A DNA stretch of 48,690 nucleotides from a virus. Positions within the stretch are counted from its first letter, which is position 1; each line of letters starts with the position of its first letter. The notes beneath the pieces are model-generated. The model was not told the DNA's origin and made no database searches. It worked only from the letters and a program-made list of their open reading frames with translations. Where the stretch lies: the IMG/VR virus record IMGVR_UViG_3300008339_000095, positions 1 through 48,690 of that record. One strand, given 5' to 3'. Shown here in pieces: positions 23,510-30,937 of this stretch. Both the position numbers and the translations under genes were made by a program.

Positions 23510-23679
23510 GGCTTCACCTCCTGAATATCCAAAGTTTCCTCGTCGTAGTCTTCATCGTCCCCCGTGTTCAGTACGGAGAACTCCTCACGCGCTATGATGT
23601 TCGCAGTGTCTGCGTCCTTGGCCTCGACCTTCAGCGTCTTGATAACGGTCGCACGGATGGTCACTTCGTAGGTCTTCAT
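23506..23679 (-). CDS. Small acidic hypothetical protein, 57 aa
   Basis: ATG gives MKTYEVTIRATVIKTLKVEA, an all-beta start, then ADTANIIAREEFSVLN, resembling small phage proteins with a ferredoxin-like or DpnD/PcfM-type fold. It ends in an acidic stretch and LDIQEVKP at the junction copy 23507-23521. Confidence 0.6.
   Translation of the reverse strand: MKTYEVTIRATVIKTLKVEAKDADTANIIAREEFSVLNTGDDEDYDEETLDIQEVKP
23507..23521 (-). repeat. Distant perfect copy of the cassette junction
   Basis: CACGGCTTCACCTCC on the plus strand is identical to the copies at 18720, 18878 and 19120, about 4.4 kb away, and again joins an E-V-K-P gene end to a GTG start. Confidence 0.85.
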
Positions 23680-23681
23680 AC

Positions 23682-23852
23682 TCAACCACTCCTCGGAAAA
23701 TACTTGTCGCCGTCTTCGTCTTCTTCCAACTCGTCCTTGGGATACCACTCGGTGTCATAGTCCCGTATCTCGACATCGACACCGTCCGGTGCCTCGATGA
23801 TCTCGGGGATGCCACCTCTGATGGTGATGATGACTCGCTTCTTGTCGCTCAT
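23682..23852 (-). CDS. Acidic small protein, 56 aa
   Basis: The frame (MSDKKRVIITIRGGIPEIIE and so on) is beta-rich at the start and strongly acidic at the end (DELEEDEDGDKYF). It fills the gap between the VWA gene and the 57-aa gene, ending two bases before the next ATG. The pattern 'VxITIRGGxPEIIE' is familiar from phage small proteins of unknown function. Confidence 0.6.
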   Translation of the reverse strand: MSDKKRVIITIRGGIPEIIEAPDGVDVEIRDYDTEWYPKDELEEDEDGDKYFPRSG

Positions 23853-23855
23853 AAC

Positions 23856-25052
23856 TCAATCCTCCACGTTGATCACGCTGCCCGAAGGCGGCGTAAAGTG
23901 TCTGTTGCCCTTGACCAACCACAGCGTCGGCACGTTGGTCTTCCAGTTGATGTTGCCCTCGACGTAGCCGTCCGTGAACACGATCATGCAGTCGGCCTTG
24001 ATGTCTCTCTCGATGATGTACTCGCTGACACAGCCCACGCGAGTGCCGCCACCGCCCATCGGCTTGAGCAGGTTCTTCAGGTTCGTATAGTCACCCTCGA
24101 ACACCTGCTCACCATGCACGTGCGTATCCCACCACAGCACACGGATGCGCTCAGGGGTCACGATGTCGCACAGTTCTTGGATACAAGCAGCCACACGTCC
24201 GATGTCATCGTTGCTGATGGAGCCAGACGTATCGATCGGCAGTACCACCTCACCGACAGTCTCGTTGATGAGTGATGGCAAGAAATGATCGTCGGCCACC
24301 CGGTGCTTGTTGAACCTGCGCCACGTCAACTCGTCCGCGCCCCGTGCATATGCACCCCAGAACTCACGTAGAGCCTCGCGCCAGTCCACCGGAGGAGCCA
24401 TCATGTCCTTGACTTGACGCGGGATCTTGGCACCGAACTTGCCAGCGAGGATGCCGCCTTGATGGATGGCATCATCGACATCGCGCTTGGCCTGCTCTTG
24501 CTGAGCCTCGGTCATCTCGTCGTGGCTGCTGCCATCATGTTCGTCAAGCGCATCGCCACGCCCGCCGCCACCACCACCACCGCCACCCTCCTGCTCCTGC
24601 TTCAAGTATTCGTAAATACGCCGGACAGACCAGCCCTTGAACATCGGGTCGTACAGCCACCCATCCCCCAACTTGACCAACGCCGGATGACTGAGATGCA
24701 GATCTTGGATGATGTCGTTCACGGCGTAGTCCATCGCCATGTTCGCAAGCCTGCCGTTCTCCTTCATCAAATCCCGGTGTCGCGGGATATGTTTCATCAT
24801 GACGTGCAGGTTCTCATGCAAGACCAGACCTGCTACCTCGGCATCGGTCAGCCGCTCAAGGAACGCTCGCCCGTATCGCTTGTTGTATCCGTCCGTGTAT
24901 GCGGTCGGGCAAGCCGCCGGGTCATCGACCACGCTCGTCTCGCCCATCAGGATGACCCCACCGTACAGGCAGGTCTCGGGGTGCTTGATCAACCGGATGT
25001 GCGCCTTCTTCAGACGCACCTCCATGCTCGCCTGTTTAAGTACTGCGTTCAT
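23856..25052 (-). CDS. Metallopeptidase-like/VWA protein, partner of MoxR, 398 aa
   Basis: The N-terminal domain has HENLH at 79-83 (HExxH pattern) in AGLVLHENLHVMMKHIPRH, as in DUF2201-type putative metallopeptidases. A 9-Gly run near 156-164 links to a C-terminal von Willebrand A domain with MIDAS motif DTSGSIS (274-280) and a later VFTDGYVEG. Directly upstream lies a MoxR-type AAA ATPase gene. MoxR-VWA pairs act as metal-dependent chaperones that remodel or activate target complexes; CobS-CobT of cobalt chelatase is a relative. No cobalamin gene is nearby, so a phage-specific target is likelier. A one-mismatch palindrome lies within the gene. Confidence 0.88.
   Translation of the reverse strand: MNAVLKQASMEVRLKKAHIRLIKHPETCLYGGVILMGETSVVDDPAACPTAYTDGYNKRYGRAFLERLTDAEVAGLVLHENLHVMMKHIPRHRDLMKENGRLANMAMDYAVNDIIQDLHLSHPALVKLGDGWLYDPMFKGWSVRRIYEYLKQEQEGGGGGGGGGRGDALDEHDGSSHDEMTEAQQEQAKRDVDDAIHQGGILAGKFGAKIPRQVKDMMAPPVDWREALREFWGAYARGADELTWRRFNKHRVADDHFLPSLINETVGEVVLPIDTSGSISNDDIGRVAACIQELCDIVTPERIRVLWWDTHVHGEQVFEGDYTNLKNLLKPMGGGGTRVGCVSEYIIERDIKADCMIVFTDGYVEGNINWKTNVPTLWLVKGNRHFTPPSGSVINVED
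24605..24620. repeat. Palindrome variant AGTATT-CGTA-AATACG in VWA gene
   Basis: One mismatch in the left arm. It lies within the coding sequence for RIYEYLK, just before the Gly run. As a coding copy with a mismatch it may be a chance match. Confidence 0.45.
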
Positions 25053-25066
25053 GTTGGTATGACTCC

Positions 25067-26143
25067 TTACGGCATCATGAGTTCAAGGTTCTTCATGCCC
25101 CACTGCTTGATGGCATCGTTCCGACTGGCAAGGCGGCTGATGCGGCCCTGCAACGACATCGTGAAGAAGCACTCCTGCACTTCCTCAGACCGGATGCGGT
25201 TGACGAACTTCATGAAGTTGCTCAGATCATCCTGAGTCTCGATGACATCGACCGCATTGAACATGGTGAGGAACAGAGCCGCCGGGTTCTCCGGCACTAG
25301 CACTCCCTCCGGGTCAGCGATGATGTTCTTGACCGGGGTCAACGCCTTGTCGAGGGTCAGGAACGCATCGAACGAATTGGCGAACGCTGCGCCACAGGTA
25401 CCAGCCAGAGCCGCCTTAGCCACAGCACGGCCCAACTTGTCGTGGTTCTCGACCACCACGTTCACCTTCGCAAGCGATCGGGGCGTGACAACAGACAGCA
25501 CCCCACGACGTGCCGGATTGAAGATCAACTCGTTGTCATCCTGCCCACCGTCGAGGTAGGACGCGAGACACCGGGGGTTCATGGCGACCCATGCGCGGAT
25601 CTTGGCTGAGATGCCATGCTGCGATGCCCACAGGTTCCACTTCACATGCCGGGGCTTGTCCACGTTGATGATCATCACGCGGTTGCCAGCATGGGCGAGC
25701 ATCGCATCGCCCACCCCGTCCGACGAATGGTTGGACGTGGCGAACACGATAGAGCCGGGCGGCAGCGCCGCATCGCCTACGGTACGCTCCAGCATCAGCC
25801 GAGTGAACAAAGTCTGAAGCAGTTTGTTCGTCTTCATGAACTCATCGAGCATGACGATCTTCGGCTTCGGGCTGTCGAACTTGAACAGCGAGGAGACGTA
25901 CGCCTCCAGAGTCTTGCTGCCGTGGTTCGGGATACGCATCACGATGTCGGACAAGTCCATCACCGGACAGTCCACGTATACGTAGTCGTACTTGTCGCCA
26001 TACAGCCGCTCCAACTCCTTCAACACGCTCGACTTGCCGATACCCGGCTCACCCTTCAGCACGACAGTCACCTCACGCCCGACCGTCATGATCAGGTTGG
26101 GGACGTCGCTCAACTCGACAGGGTCATTGATCTGAATAGCCAT
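25067..26143 (-). CDS. MoxR-like AAA+ ATPase, 358 aa
   Basis: Walker A is GEPGIGKSS (31-39), Walker B IVMLDEF (96-102) and sensor 1 IVFATSNH. The order of motifs and the VMDLSDIVMRIP segment after Walker A are typical of MoxR/CobS ATPases. These form hexamers that work with VWA proteins; its partner is the next gene downstream. The start is ATG with GAGAGGT upstream and a palindrome 13 bp away. The presumed role is ATP-driven remodelling of a viral or host complex. Confidence 0.9.
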   Translation of the reverse strand: MAIQINDPVELSDVPNLIMTVGREVTVVLKGEPGIGKSSVLKELERLYGDKYDYVYVDCPVMDLSDIVMRIPNHGSKTLEAYVSSLFKFDSPKPKIVMLDEFMKTNKLLQTLFTRLMLERTVGDAALPPGSIVFATSNHSSDGVGDAMLAHAGNRVMIINVDKPRHVKWNLWASQHGISAKIRAWVAMNPRCLASYLDGGQDDNELIFNPARRGVLSVVTPRSLAKVNVVVENHDKLGRAVAKAALAGTCGAAFANSFDAFLTLDKALTPVKNIIADPEGVLVPENPAALFLTMFNAVDVIETQDDLSNFMKFVNRIRSEEVQECFFTMSLQGRISRLASRNDAIKQWGMKNLELMMP

Positions 26144-26156
26144 ATCACTACCTCTC

Positions 26157-26172
26157 AGTATTGGTTAATACG
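26157..26172. repeat. Palindrome variant AGTATT-GGTT-AATACG before MoxR gene
   Basis: One mismatch in the left arm. It lies in the 35-nt gap between the helical 310-aa gene and the MoxR gene, 13 bp from the MoxR ATG. Confidence 0.8.
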
Positions 26173-26178
26173 CTTCTG

Positions 26179-27111
26179 TCAGATACCGAACTTGCTCAGG
26201 ATGTCATCGATGCTCTCTTTCACCACGATGCGCTTGGCATCGGAGTTCCGCAGTTGCTCGATGGTCAGGTCGCCAAGCAGCGTCTCCAACTTCACACGCG
26301 CTTCCTCAAGGCGCGGGTCTGCCGTCAGGTTGAACCCCTTGAAGGTCTGGCACAGTTCACGGGCACGCTCCAACGTGGAGTCGTACAACTTCCGACGCCG
26401 GACTTTGACCTCACCCTTCTCGTCGATGGTGGTCTCGGTCTCACAGCAGTACGAGATGGACTGCATGATCTCGACCAACTGCGTGGTCTGCTTGTTGAGG
26501 ATGTCCTCGACCAGACGCTTAGCCTGACGCTGATAGTGCTTCGCCATATCATCAGCCAAGTCCACCGCGATGGCACAGCGGAAGTCCCCGGTCGGAACCT
26601 CGCTCTGGATCAGGTCGATGGAGAACCTACCGCGCAACTCGGACACGTCGGGGTACTGCGCCCGGTCGAACATCGCACCCTGCACGAAGGCCATGTTGGA
26701 CACGATGGACGGGTACTTGTCCAAGAAGTCATCCACCAACTCATGGAACCGCTTGACGTGTTCCTGATACTCCGTGTGGAACCGAGCCAAGTTGATGACG
26801 GGCAGTAGGCGTTGCGATCCCGCCCAGTCATACGTGCATCGCTGCGACCAATTATAGATGGCCTGTCGATAGTTCAGCACCGCCTTGTGTTCGGGGTTCT
26901 TGGCGAGAAGGTTCTTGATGAACCTGCCAGCGTCCCGGTCGGCTTGCTTCGCGTTCGTGACCTCCTCGCTGATGCCACGATCTTGCACGGTGGCGTTCCA
27001 CACATGGCTCTCGATCGACACCAGCACGCATGACGATGCAAGCGATACGATGTGGTTCGGCTTGGTCAGCAACTCGTCAGCGGTCTGCGTCTCGTTCACT
27101 TCGATGTTCAT
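26179..27111 (-). CDS. Helical third member of MoxR-VWA operon (DUF3150-like), 310 aa
   Basis: Almost all helical: VSLASSCVLVSIESHVWNAT at the N-terminus, then HTEYQEHVKRFHELVDDFLD, DDMAKHYQRQAKRLVEDILN and LERARELCQTFKGFNL. Size, composition and position next to MoxR and VWA genes fit DUF3150-type proteins, which I recall near CobS-like ATPases in phages; this is from memory and unverified. It could be the substrate or adaptor of the ATPase. A perfect palindrome lies 11 bp before the ATG. Confidence 0.65.
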   Translation of the reverse strand: MNIEVNETQTADELLTKPNHIVSLASSCVLVSIESHVWNATVQDRGISEEVTNAKQADRDAGRFIKNLLAKNPEHKAVLNYRQAIYNWSQRCTYDWAGSQRLLPVINLARFHTEYQEHVKRFHELVDDFLDKYPSIVSNMAFVQGAMFDRAQYPDVSELRGRFSIDLIQSEVPTGDFRCAIAVDLADDMAKHYQRQAKRLVEDILNKQTTQLVEIMQSISYCCETETTIDEKGEVKVRRRKLYDSTLERARELCQTFKGFNLTADPRLEEARVKLETLLGDLTIEQLRNSDAKRIVVKESIDDILSKFGI

Positions 27112-27317
27112 CGCTCATCCTCCGTATTAGGTAATACGATGTTGGGTTGTCTACCATTCAAAACGTTCAGTCGGTTACGCACGTGTCTCTGCCATGCGTT
27201 CTCCGTGTATATCTTGGACTCGATCTCCCGGTATTGGTTCCACAGTTGGGCATGTCGGCGCACAGATATCTCAAGTTCTCGCGTGAGACTCTCGACCGTG
27301 TCCTCTATCTTCTTCAT
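27108..27317 (-). CDS. Coiled-coil small protein, 69 aa
   Basis: MKKIEDTVESLTRELEISVR is a coiled-coil start, followed by an amphipathic middle. Its last codons (IVLPNTEDER) are written by the palindrome at 27123-27138, and its stop overlaps the ATG of the 310-aa gene. Function unknown. Confidence 0.6.
   Translation of the reverse strand: MKKIEDTVESLTRELEISVRRHAQLWNQYREIESKIYTENAWQRHVRNRLNVLNGRQPNIVLPNTEDER
27123..27138. repeat. 16-bp palindrome CGTATT-AGGT-AATACG
   Basis: Perfect arms; the full 16-mer is identical to those at 30692 and 30938 and, inverted, at 31957 and 32702. It is embedded in the 3' end of one gene and touches the GGAGG of the next, 11 bp from its ATG. Confidence 0.9.
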
Positions 27318-27520
27318 GTCTTTCCCTTATCTTTAAGTGTCACCACGCATAGCACTTGCACCGGCCCCAACTCGTAGTCGTCCGGGTCTTTGCCCATGTC
27401 CTCAAGGTTTTGCCGGACGGTCTCGATGACAATCTCATCGAACCCCAGTGGGCATCCGTACAACTCGTCAAGGCTGTATATCAATTCGACATCGGCTCTC
27501 TCGCGTGTCTTCTCGTTCAC
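27314..27520 (-). CDS. Small hypothetical protein, 68 aa
   Basis: GTG start (MNEKTRERADVELIYSLDEL) with GTGA overlap. The body contains FDEIVIETVRQNLEDMGKDP, a helical phage-like segment, and ends VVTLKDKGKT. No known function. Confidence 0.55.
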   Translation of the reverse strand: MNEKTRERADVELIYSLDELYGCPLGFDEIVIETVRQNLEDMGKDPDDYELGPVQVLCVVTLKDKGKT

Positions 27521-27801
27521 GATTGCACCTCCACTTCCAGATACTGCACCACATAGGGATAGTCATCGTCATCCTCGTCATGGGGCGGGTGGTACCAGAC
27601 ATTCACGCACAGCACGAACTTGTCCGGCACTTCCGTATTACGCCAGAGGAAATAGTTGCACTCCCCCTTGGCTATCCATTCGTCGTCCTCATTCCTGCCG
27701 TATCTGTCCCAGTCGAGGATGACCTCACTCAGACAGCCCTCGTCAGGCAGGTTGTCGGGGTCGAAGTCCTCTTGCTTGATGATCATGTAGTTCACGGTCA
27801 C
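27517..27801 (-). CDS. Acidic hypothetical protein, 94 aa
   Basis: I choose the GTG at 27801, which overlaps the upstream stop (GTGA). The product MTVNYMIIKQEDFDPDNLPD is beta-like and acidic, with ECNYFLWRNTEVPDKFVLCV and HDEDDDDYPY. The acidic tail suggests a DNA mimic or protein-binding role, which is speculative. Confidence 0.55.
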   Translation of the reverse strand: MTVNYMIIKQEDFDPDNLPDEGCLSEVILDWDRYGRNEDDEWIAKGECNYFLWRNTEVPDKFVLCVNVWYHPPHDEDDDDYPYVVQYLEVEVQS

Positions 27802-28001
27802 GCCTTGTACCTCAGTCTCGGATACATATCTTGTGCGGTGTACTCGATGACATCCCAATTCACGCCCTCGTTGGCATCGTGGGTGAGGTGTATGCGCTGA
27901 AGCACCGCTTGTGCTTGGTCATCGGTCAGGTCGGGGCGCACTTGCTTCACATCCGCGATGTACCACCGGATGGTGATGTGGAAGGGTTCTTTCGGGTTCA
28001 T
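27798..28001 (-). CDS. Conserved small phage protein, 67 aa
   Basis: MNPKEPFHITIRWYIADVKQ, then RPDLTDDQAQAVLQRIHLTH and NEGVNWDVIEYTAQ, is a pattern common to phage proteins of unknown function. ATG has GGAGGACAAGGT upstream, a variant of the repeated junction. Confidence 0.7.
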   Translation of the reverse strand: MNPKEPFHITIRWYIADVKQVRPDLTDDQAQAVLQRIHLTHDANEGVNWDVIEYTAQDMYPRLRYKA

Positions 28002-28204
28002 ACCTTGTCCTCCGTCGCATGCTTGTGCCACATTTTTTTCGCCGCTATGTAAGCGTCCCATGCGTTATCCCGTGCCTTGATGCGGTCGGCACTTACGCCT
28101 AGCGGGTCTGCTTCATCGTTTTTGCAGATTGCATCGAGCATCCGGTACGCAGAGAGCAGCCGATATGCCGCCTCGTACAAAGCATCCAACAATTCTTCGC
28201 TCAT
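27998..28204 (-). CDS. Small helical protein, 68 aa
   Basis: MSEELLDALYEAAYRLLSAY is an amphipathic helix, followed by KNDEADPLGVSADRIKARDN. It ends HATEDKV at the variant junction. ATGA overlap with the upstream gene. Unknown function. Confidence 0.55.
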   Translation of the reverse strand: MSEELLDALYEAAYRLLSAYRMLDAICKNDEADPLGVSADRIKARDNAWDAYIAAKKMWHKHATEDKV

Positions 28205-28611
28205 GTCTTGTCCTCCTCTTTGATCTGCACATCGCAGGTCACAGTCCAGTTGACGAACTCGTACTTGTCGGGGTCGAGACTTCGGTCACGCAGTTCTCTG
28301 GCGAATGCGAGCCTGACCGCTTCGATGAAATCGCGGTTTACCCAAACAGGCACACTCCCCATCGGCACACTCAACTTGTTCGGCGCGGGGTCGGCCTCGT
28401 CCACCATGTACTCGTCGGGGTCTTCGTCCCATGTCGTCCAGTACGAGTCGCTCTCCTCGTCGTCGGTCATCTCCTTCCACTCGTCGGGGGTGATGTCCTT
28501 GTGCAAGCACTCGTCGGAGCAGTAATAGGCCATGCCACCGTCTATGCAGTAGCCCTCGTTCATGCCCTTGCCGCACTCGTCGCACTCACGGGCGTACTTC
28601 TTGTAAGCCAT
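28201..28611 (-). CDS. Zinc-binding conserved phage protein, 136 aa
   Basis: The N-terminus CDECGKGMNEGYCI then YYCSDECLHKDIT gives a four-to-five-Cys zinc site of the type found in a common phage family. A long acidic middle (MTDDEESDSYWTTWDED) and a beta-strand C-terminus follow, ending IKEEDKT, with the repeated junction GGAGGACAAGAC serving the next gene. ATG has GGAGG upstream. Confidence 0.7.
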   Translation of the reverse strand: MAYKKYARECDECGKGMNEGYCIDGGMAYYCSDECLHKDITPDEWKEMTDDEESDSYWTTWDEDPDEYMVDEADPAPNKLSVPMGSVPVWVNRDFIEAVRLAFARELRDRSLDPDKYEFVNWTVTCDVQIKEEDKT

Positions 28612-28623
28612 GTTCAGACCTCC

Positions 28624-28776
28624 TTAGAAAAACACGATGTAGGCATACGCGCCAGTCAGCGCGGCGAGCGCACCATGTACCAGCCCCCACATGTATCCGC
28701 GATTGACGTGATGCACGATGAAGTCCATCAGCAACTCCGTCTCCTGCTCGGTCAGGTGAACCTGTCTGCGTTCCAT
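28624..28776 (-). CDS. Small membrane protein, 50 aa
   Basis: MERRQVHLTEQETELLMDFI is followed by a hydrophobic helix (WGLVHGALAALTGAYAYIVF) reaching the C-terminus. The ATG has GGAGG, directly joined to a perfect palindrome 8 bp upstream. The gene fills an otherwise empty gap. It is a plausible single-pass inner-membrane protein of unknown role. Confidence 0.65.
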   Translation of the reverse strand: MERRQVHLTEQETELLMDFIVHHVNRGYMWGLVHGALAALTGAYAYIVFF

Positions 28777-28784
28777 ATGTCCTC

Positions 28785-28800
28785 CGTATTAGTCAATACG
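28785..28800. repeat. 16-bp palindrome CGTATT-AGTC-AATACG
   Basis: Perfect arms; on the minus strand its last G joins GAGGACAT then ATG, so palindrome and ribosome site abut. Confidence 0.9.
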
Positions 28801-28808
28801 CTGACGAT

Positions 28809-29180
28809 TCAGCGATACCAATAAGTCACGCCGTCGATGTCGATGGACGTCCAGTCGCCTTGCAAGTTCGCTATGGTCGCGTCCCAGTCCACGACGATGT
28901 AGGTCGGCAGGGTCGGCATGTCGCCGCAGTCATGCAGAAGTTCTTGTATGTAACTCTTGTAGTGCGAGTCCCGCACAAGCAGGTCGGGATACCAATCGCC
29001 CCGCCATTTCACATCGCCGCTCTTACTCTTGATGTTATCGAGTACGCTCAGCAGCGATAGCATCTCCTCGACCTCACCCGGCTGCATCATCCCGGACTGT
29101 TGGGCTTCCTCCAACTCCTCATACCGTTCCGTGAGACACCACACCTCGATGGTGTCTTCGGTCGTGTCCAGTACGGGCAT
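28809..29180 (-). CDS. Conserved phage protein, 123 aa
   Basis: The C-terminal half, YIQELLHDCGDMPTLPTYIV then DWDATIANLQGDWTSIDIDG, is a very common phage/prophage segment of unknown function. The N-terminal half (EVWCLTERYEELEEAQQSG) is acidic and helical and reminiscent of ArdA-like acidic proteins, but the match is too weak to name. A palindrome lies 9 bp downstream of the stop. Confidence 0.7.
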   Translation of the reverse strand: MPVLDTTEDTIEVWCLTERYEELEEAQQSGMMQPGEVEEMLSLLSVLDNIKSKSGDVKWRGDWYPDLLVRDSHYKSYIQELLHDCGDMPTLPTYIVVDWDATIANLQGDWTSIDIDGVTYWYR

Positions 29181-29181
29181 G

Positions 29182-29430
29182 TCACACCTCCACGGTGTCC
29201 GGCGTGTCCTGTCGGGGGTAGGCGCGGATATCGTCGCGCTTGAGTGCGCTCGAATAGAACCCGATCATGTAATTCACCAATTTCCAGAACTCCAATGCGT
29301 CCATCTTGGCCGTGTCGTTGTTGAGCGTGGCGAGGACGGTCACCTCGTCCCAACTCGCGTCGGCATCGCCAATGGTGTCGCTGATGTACCCGATGGTGTA
29401 AGTGCTGTTCGGTATGATTTTCGTGTCCAT
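29182..29430 (-). CDS. Small hypothetical protein, 82 aa
   Basis: ATG at 29430 (MDTKIIPNSTYTIGYISDTI) has GGAGAACGAC upstream, partly made by a palindrome copy ending 9 bp away. The protein is mixed alpha/beta with ALEFWKLVNYMIGFYSS. Function unknown. Confidence 0.6.
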   Translation of the reverse strand: MDTKIIPNSTYTIGYISDTIGDADASWDEVTVLATLNNDTAKMDALEFWKLVNYMIGFYSSALKRDDIRAYPRQDTPDTVEV

Positions 29431-29439
29431 GTCGTTCTC

Positions 29440-29455
29440 CGTATTGGTTAATACT
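29440..29455. repeat. Palindrome variant CGTATT-GGTT-AATACT
   Basis: One mismatch in the outer base of one arm. It lies 9 bp upstream of the 82-aa gene start and touches its ribosome site. Confidence 0.8.
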
Positions 29456-29456
29456 C

Positions 29457-29867
29457 TCACTCGTTACCGTCTTCGCGCTTCTTCTGGAGGCGGTACTGCA
29501 TCTGGATCTTGAGCGCGGCGCGGCGCTTGCGCCCCTCGTCCAAAATCCTGTTGACCGTGTAGATGTGGTCGTTCAAGGCGATGAGGGGTGTGGCGTAACG
29601 CCCGATGACCTCGCTCGGCTTGTCCGTGTCCTCGTAGAACAGGCAGGTCTCGTACGGGAAGGAAGACACGCCGTTCACATCCCGCGCCATGTCGTTGAGG
29701 TTCACCGTCGAGACGGTCACGCCCTCCACCCAAGTCAGCGCGATGGTCTCGGGGTGGATGAACTCCCGGAGGGACGGGCGGTACTTGCCCTTCAAGAGGT
29801 CGCCAAGACGCGCACCCCCCTTCTCATCGAACATGCTGATCTTCGGCTTCTTGTCATCGTCGTTCAT
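29457..29867 (-). CDS. Hypothetical protein, 136 aa
   Basis: MNDDDKKPKISMFDEKGGAR is acidic; the middle reads IHPETIALTWVEGVTVSTVN and YETCLFYEDTDKPSEVIG, a beta-rich domain; the C-terminus is a basic helix (KRRAALKIQMQYRLQKKRED). It lies between two palindromes, with the upstream copy 9 bp from its ATG. Function unknown. Confidence 0.6.
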   Translation of the reverse strand: MNDDDKKPKISMFDEKGGARLGDLLKGKYRPSLREFIHPETIALTWVEGVTVSTVNLNDMARDVNGVSSFPYETCLFYEDTDKPSEVIGRYATPLIALNDHIYTVNRILDEGRKRRAALKIQMQYRLQKKREDGNE

Positions 29868-29876
29868 GTCGCTCTC

Positions 29877-29892
29877 CGTATTGGCTAATACG
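29877..29892. repeat. 16-bp palindrome CGTATT-GGCT-AATACG
   Basis: Perfect arms, placed exactly between the TAG of the zinc-ribbon gene (29893) and the ribosome site of the 136-aa gene. Confidence 0.9.
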
Positions 29893-30114
29893 CTAGTGGT
29901 TGCTCCCCCGACCGGGGCGCGTTATCTGGGCTAGTAGTGTCCTGTCGGTCACCACGATGTAGTTCCCCTTGTGCATCGGGACTACCGTGTGCTTGCGCTT
30001 GCGTGCATCGGCCTCGCCACAGCGTAGGCAGGTTATGTATCCCGCCTCGACACGCTTGGCGGCGACCTGCTCCAACTGACAGGCCACGCACCACATAGAA
30101 CCCACGCCGCTCAC
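29893..30114 (-). CDS. Zinc-ribbon small protein, 73 aa
   Basis: GTG at 30114 overlaps the upstream stop as GTGA. CVACQLEQVAAKRVEAGYIT followed by CLRCGEADARKRK gives two CxxC knuckles. The basic tail fits nucleic-acid binding. The longer frame upstream is only the shadow of the next gene. Confidence 0.65.
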   Translation of the reverse strand: MSGVGSMWCVACQLEQVAAKRVEAGYITCLRCGEADARKRKHTVVPMHKGNYIVVTDRTLLAQITRPGRGSNH

Positions 30115-30341
30115 GCCTCGATGCGGTGCATCTGGCCGAGTCCGCTCAGGATGTTGAGATGCTTGGCGACCGTGTAGAGCCGCATGACCTTGCGGGGGTC
30201 GCTGAACCGGGAACGCAGGAAGGCGTAGTGCTGACTGCGCGGGAGACAGAGGAGTTCGGACGGGATGCGGATGACCCCGGTTCCTCGCGGGTGCTTGATG
30301 TAGATGTCGAAGTTCAGGTTCGGCTGCTTGGTGCTGCGCAT
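30111..30341 (-). CDS. Hypothetical protein, 76 aa; first gene of leftward block
   Basis: ATG at 30341 (MRSTKQPNLNFDIYIKHPRG) has AGAGGT upstream; a GTG 13 codons earlier lacks a ribosome site. The sequence IRIPSELLCLPRSQHYAFLR and FSDPRKVMRLYTVAKHLNIL is mixed alpha/beta. It is the first gene after the long non-coding region, so a leftward promoter should lie just upstream, but I could not identify one. Confidence 0.6.
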   Translation of the reverse strand: MRSTKQPNLNFDIYIKHPRGTGVIRIPSELLCLPRSQHYAFLRSRFSDPRKVMRLYTVAKHLNILSGLGQMHRIEA

Positions 30342-30507
30342 GATGTAGTACCTCTTGGTTTGGTTGATGCGAATAAACACCCACGCGGTGACGGCGCAGT
30401 AGTCAGACCATTCAAGAATCTAACTAACCACACCATCACCGCTAGGCTGCTCACTCGTCGGATGACGGCTTCACAGCAGTTGTAGGCAGATACTCGGGAC
30501 GGCTTGG

Positions 30508-30523
30508 CGTATTGCGTAATACG
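30508..30523. repeat. 16-bp palindrome CGTATT-GCGT-AATACG
   Basis: Perfect arms; non-coding context, about 170 bp upstream of the first leftward gene (start at 30341), where a promoter-associated operator could lie. Confidence 0.85.
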
Positions 30524-30691
30524 TAGCCTCATGTCCCTAACGCTGCCGGGTGTATGTTGCCCACCCGTATCGGCTGCGGGGCAGACCATCTAGCCGTTCA
30601 TCGCGCTTGCCGTACCCTGCGTCTACGTCCGGTTTTACAATCCACATACCGGGGTTCCGCAGTTGCCCCCCTGCTCCCGCCCCACCCAGAA

Positions 30692-30707
30692 CGTATTAGG
30701 TAATACG
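30692..30707. repeat. 16-bp palindrome CGTATT-AGGT-AATACG
   Basis: Perfect arms; the whole 16-mer is identical to the copies at 27123 and 30938. Confidence 0.85.
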
Positions 30708-30937
30708 CGCTACATGGGATTGATAGGTCACAGGTTTTACAGGCCGCTGACTACTAGGCGACTTGTCACAGTCCGCCCCTGTCGCGTTGAGGGAGTACGT
30801 CCCCGAGATATCGCGCTCTCGACCTCTTGATATGAGGCCACCGAACCTTGCCATCGGCTCGTCGCGGCTCTGTCCACCGCGCCTTCGTCCACTACCGGCT
30901 TTCGGCTTGTGGCATCGGAGACTTCCGGGTCGGGCAG

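Noticed and set aside
24575-24600. Gly-codon run in the VWA gene as an assembly error
   Set aside because: The run stays in frame and links two recognisable domains as a flexible linker; many relatives have similar linkers, so an error need not be assumed.
23856-26143. Cobalamin biosynthesis genes cobS and cobT
   Set aside because: The MoxR and VWA motifs are generic and no cobN or other cobalamin gene is nearby, so a cobalt chelatase label is not supported.
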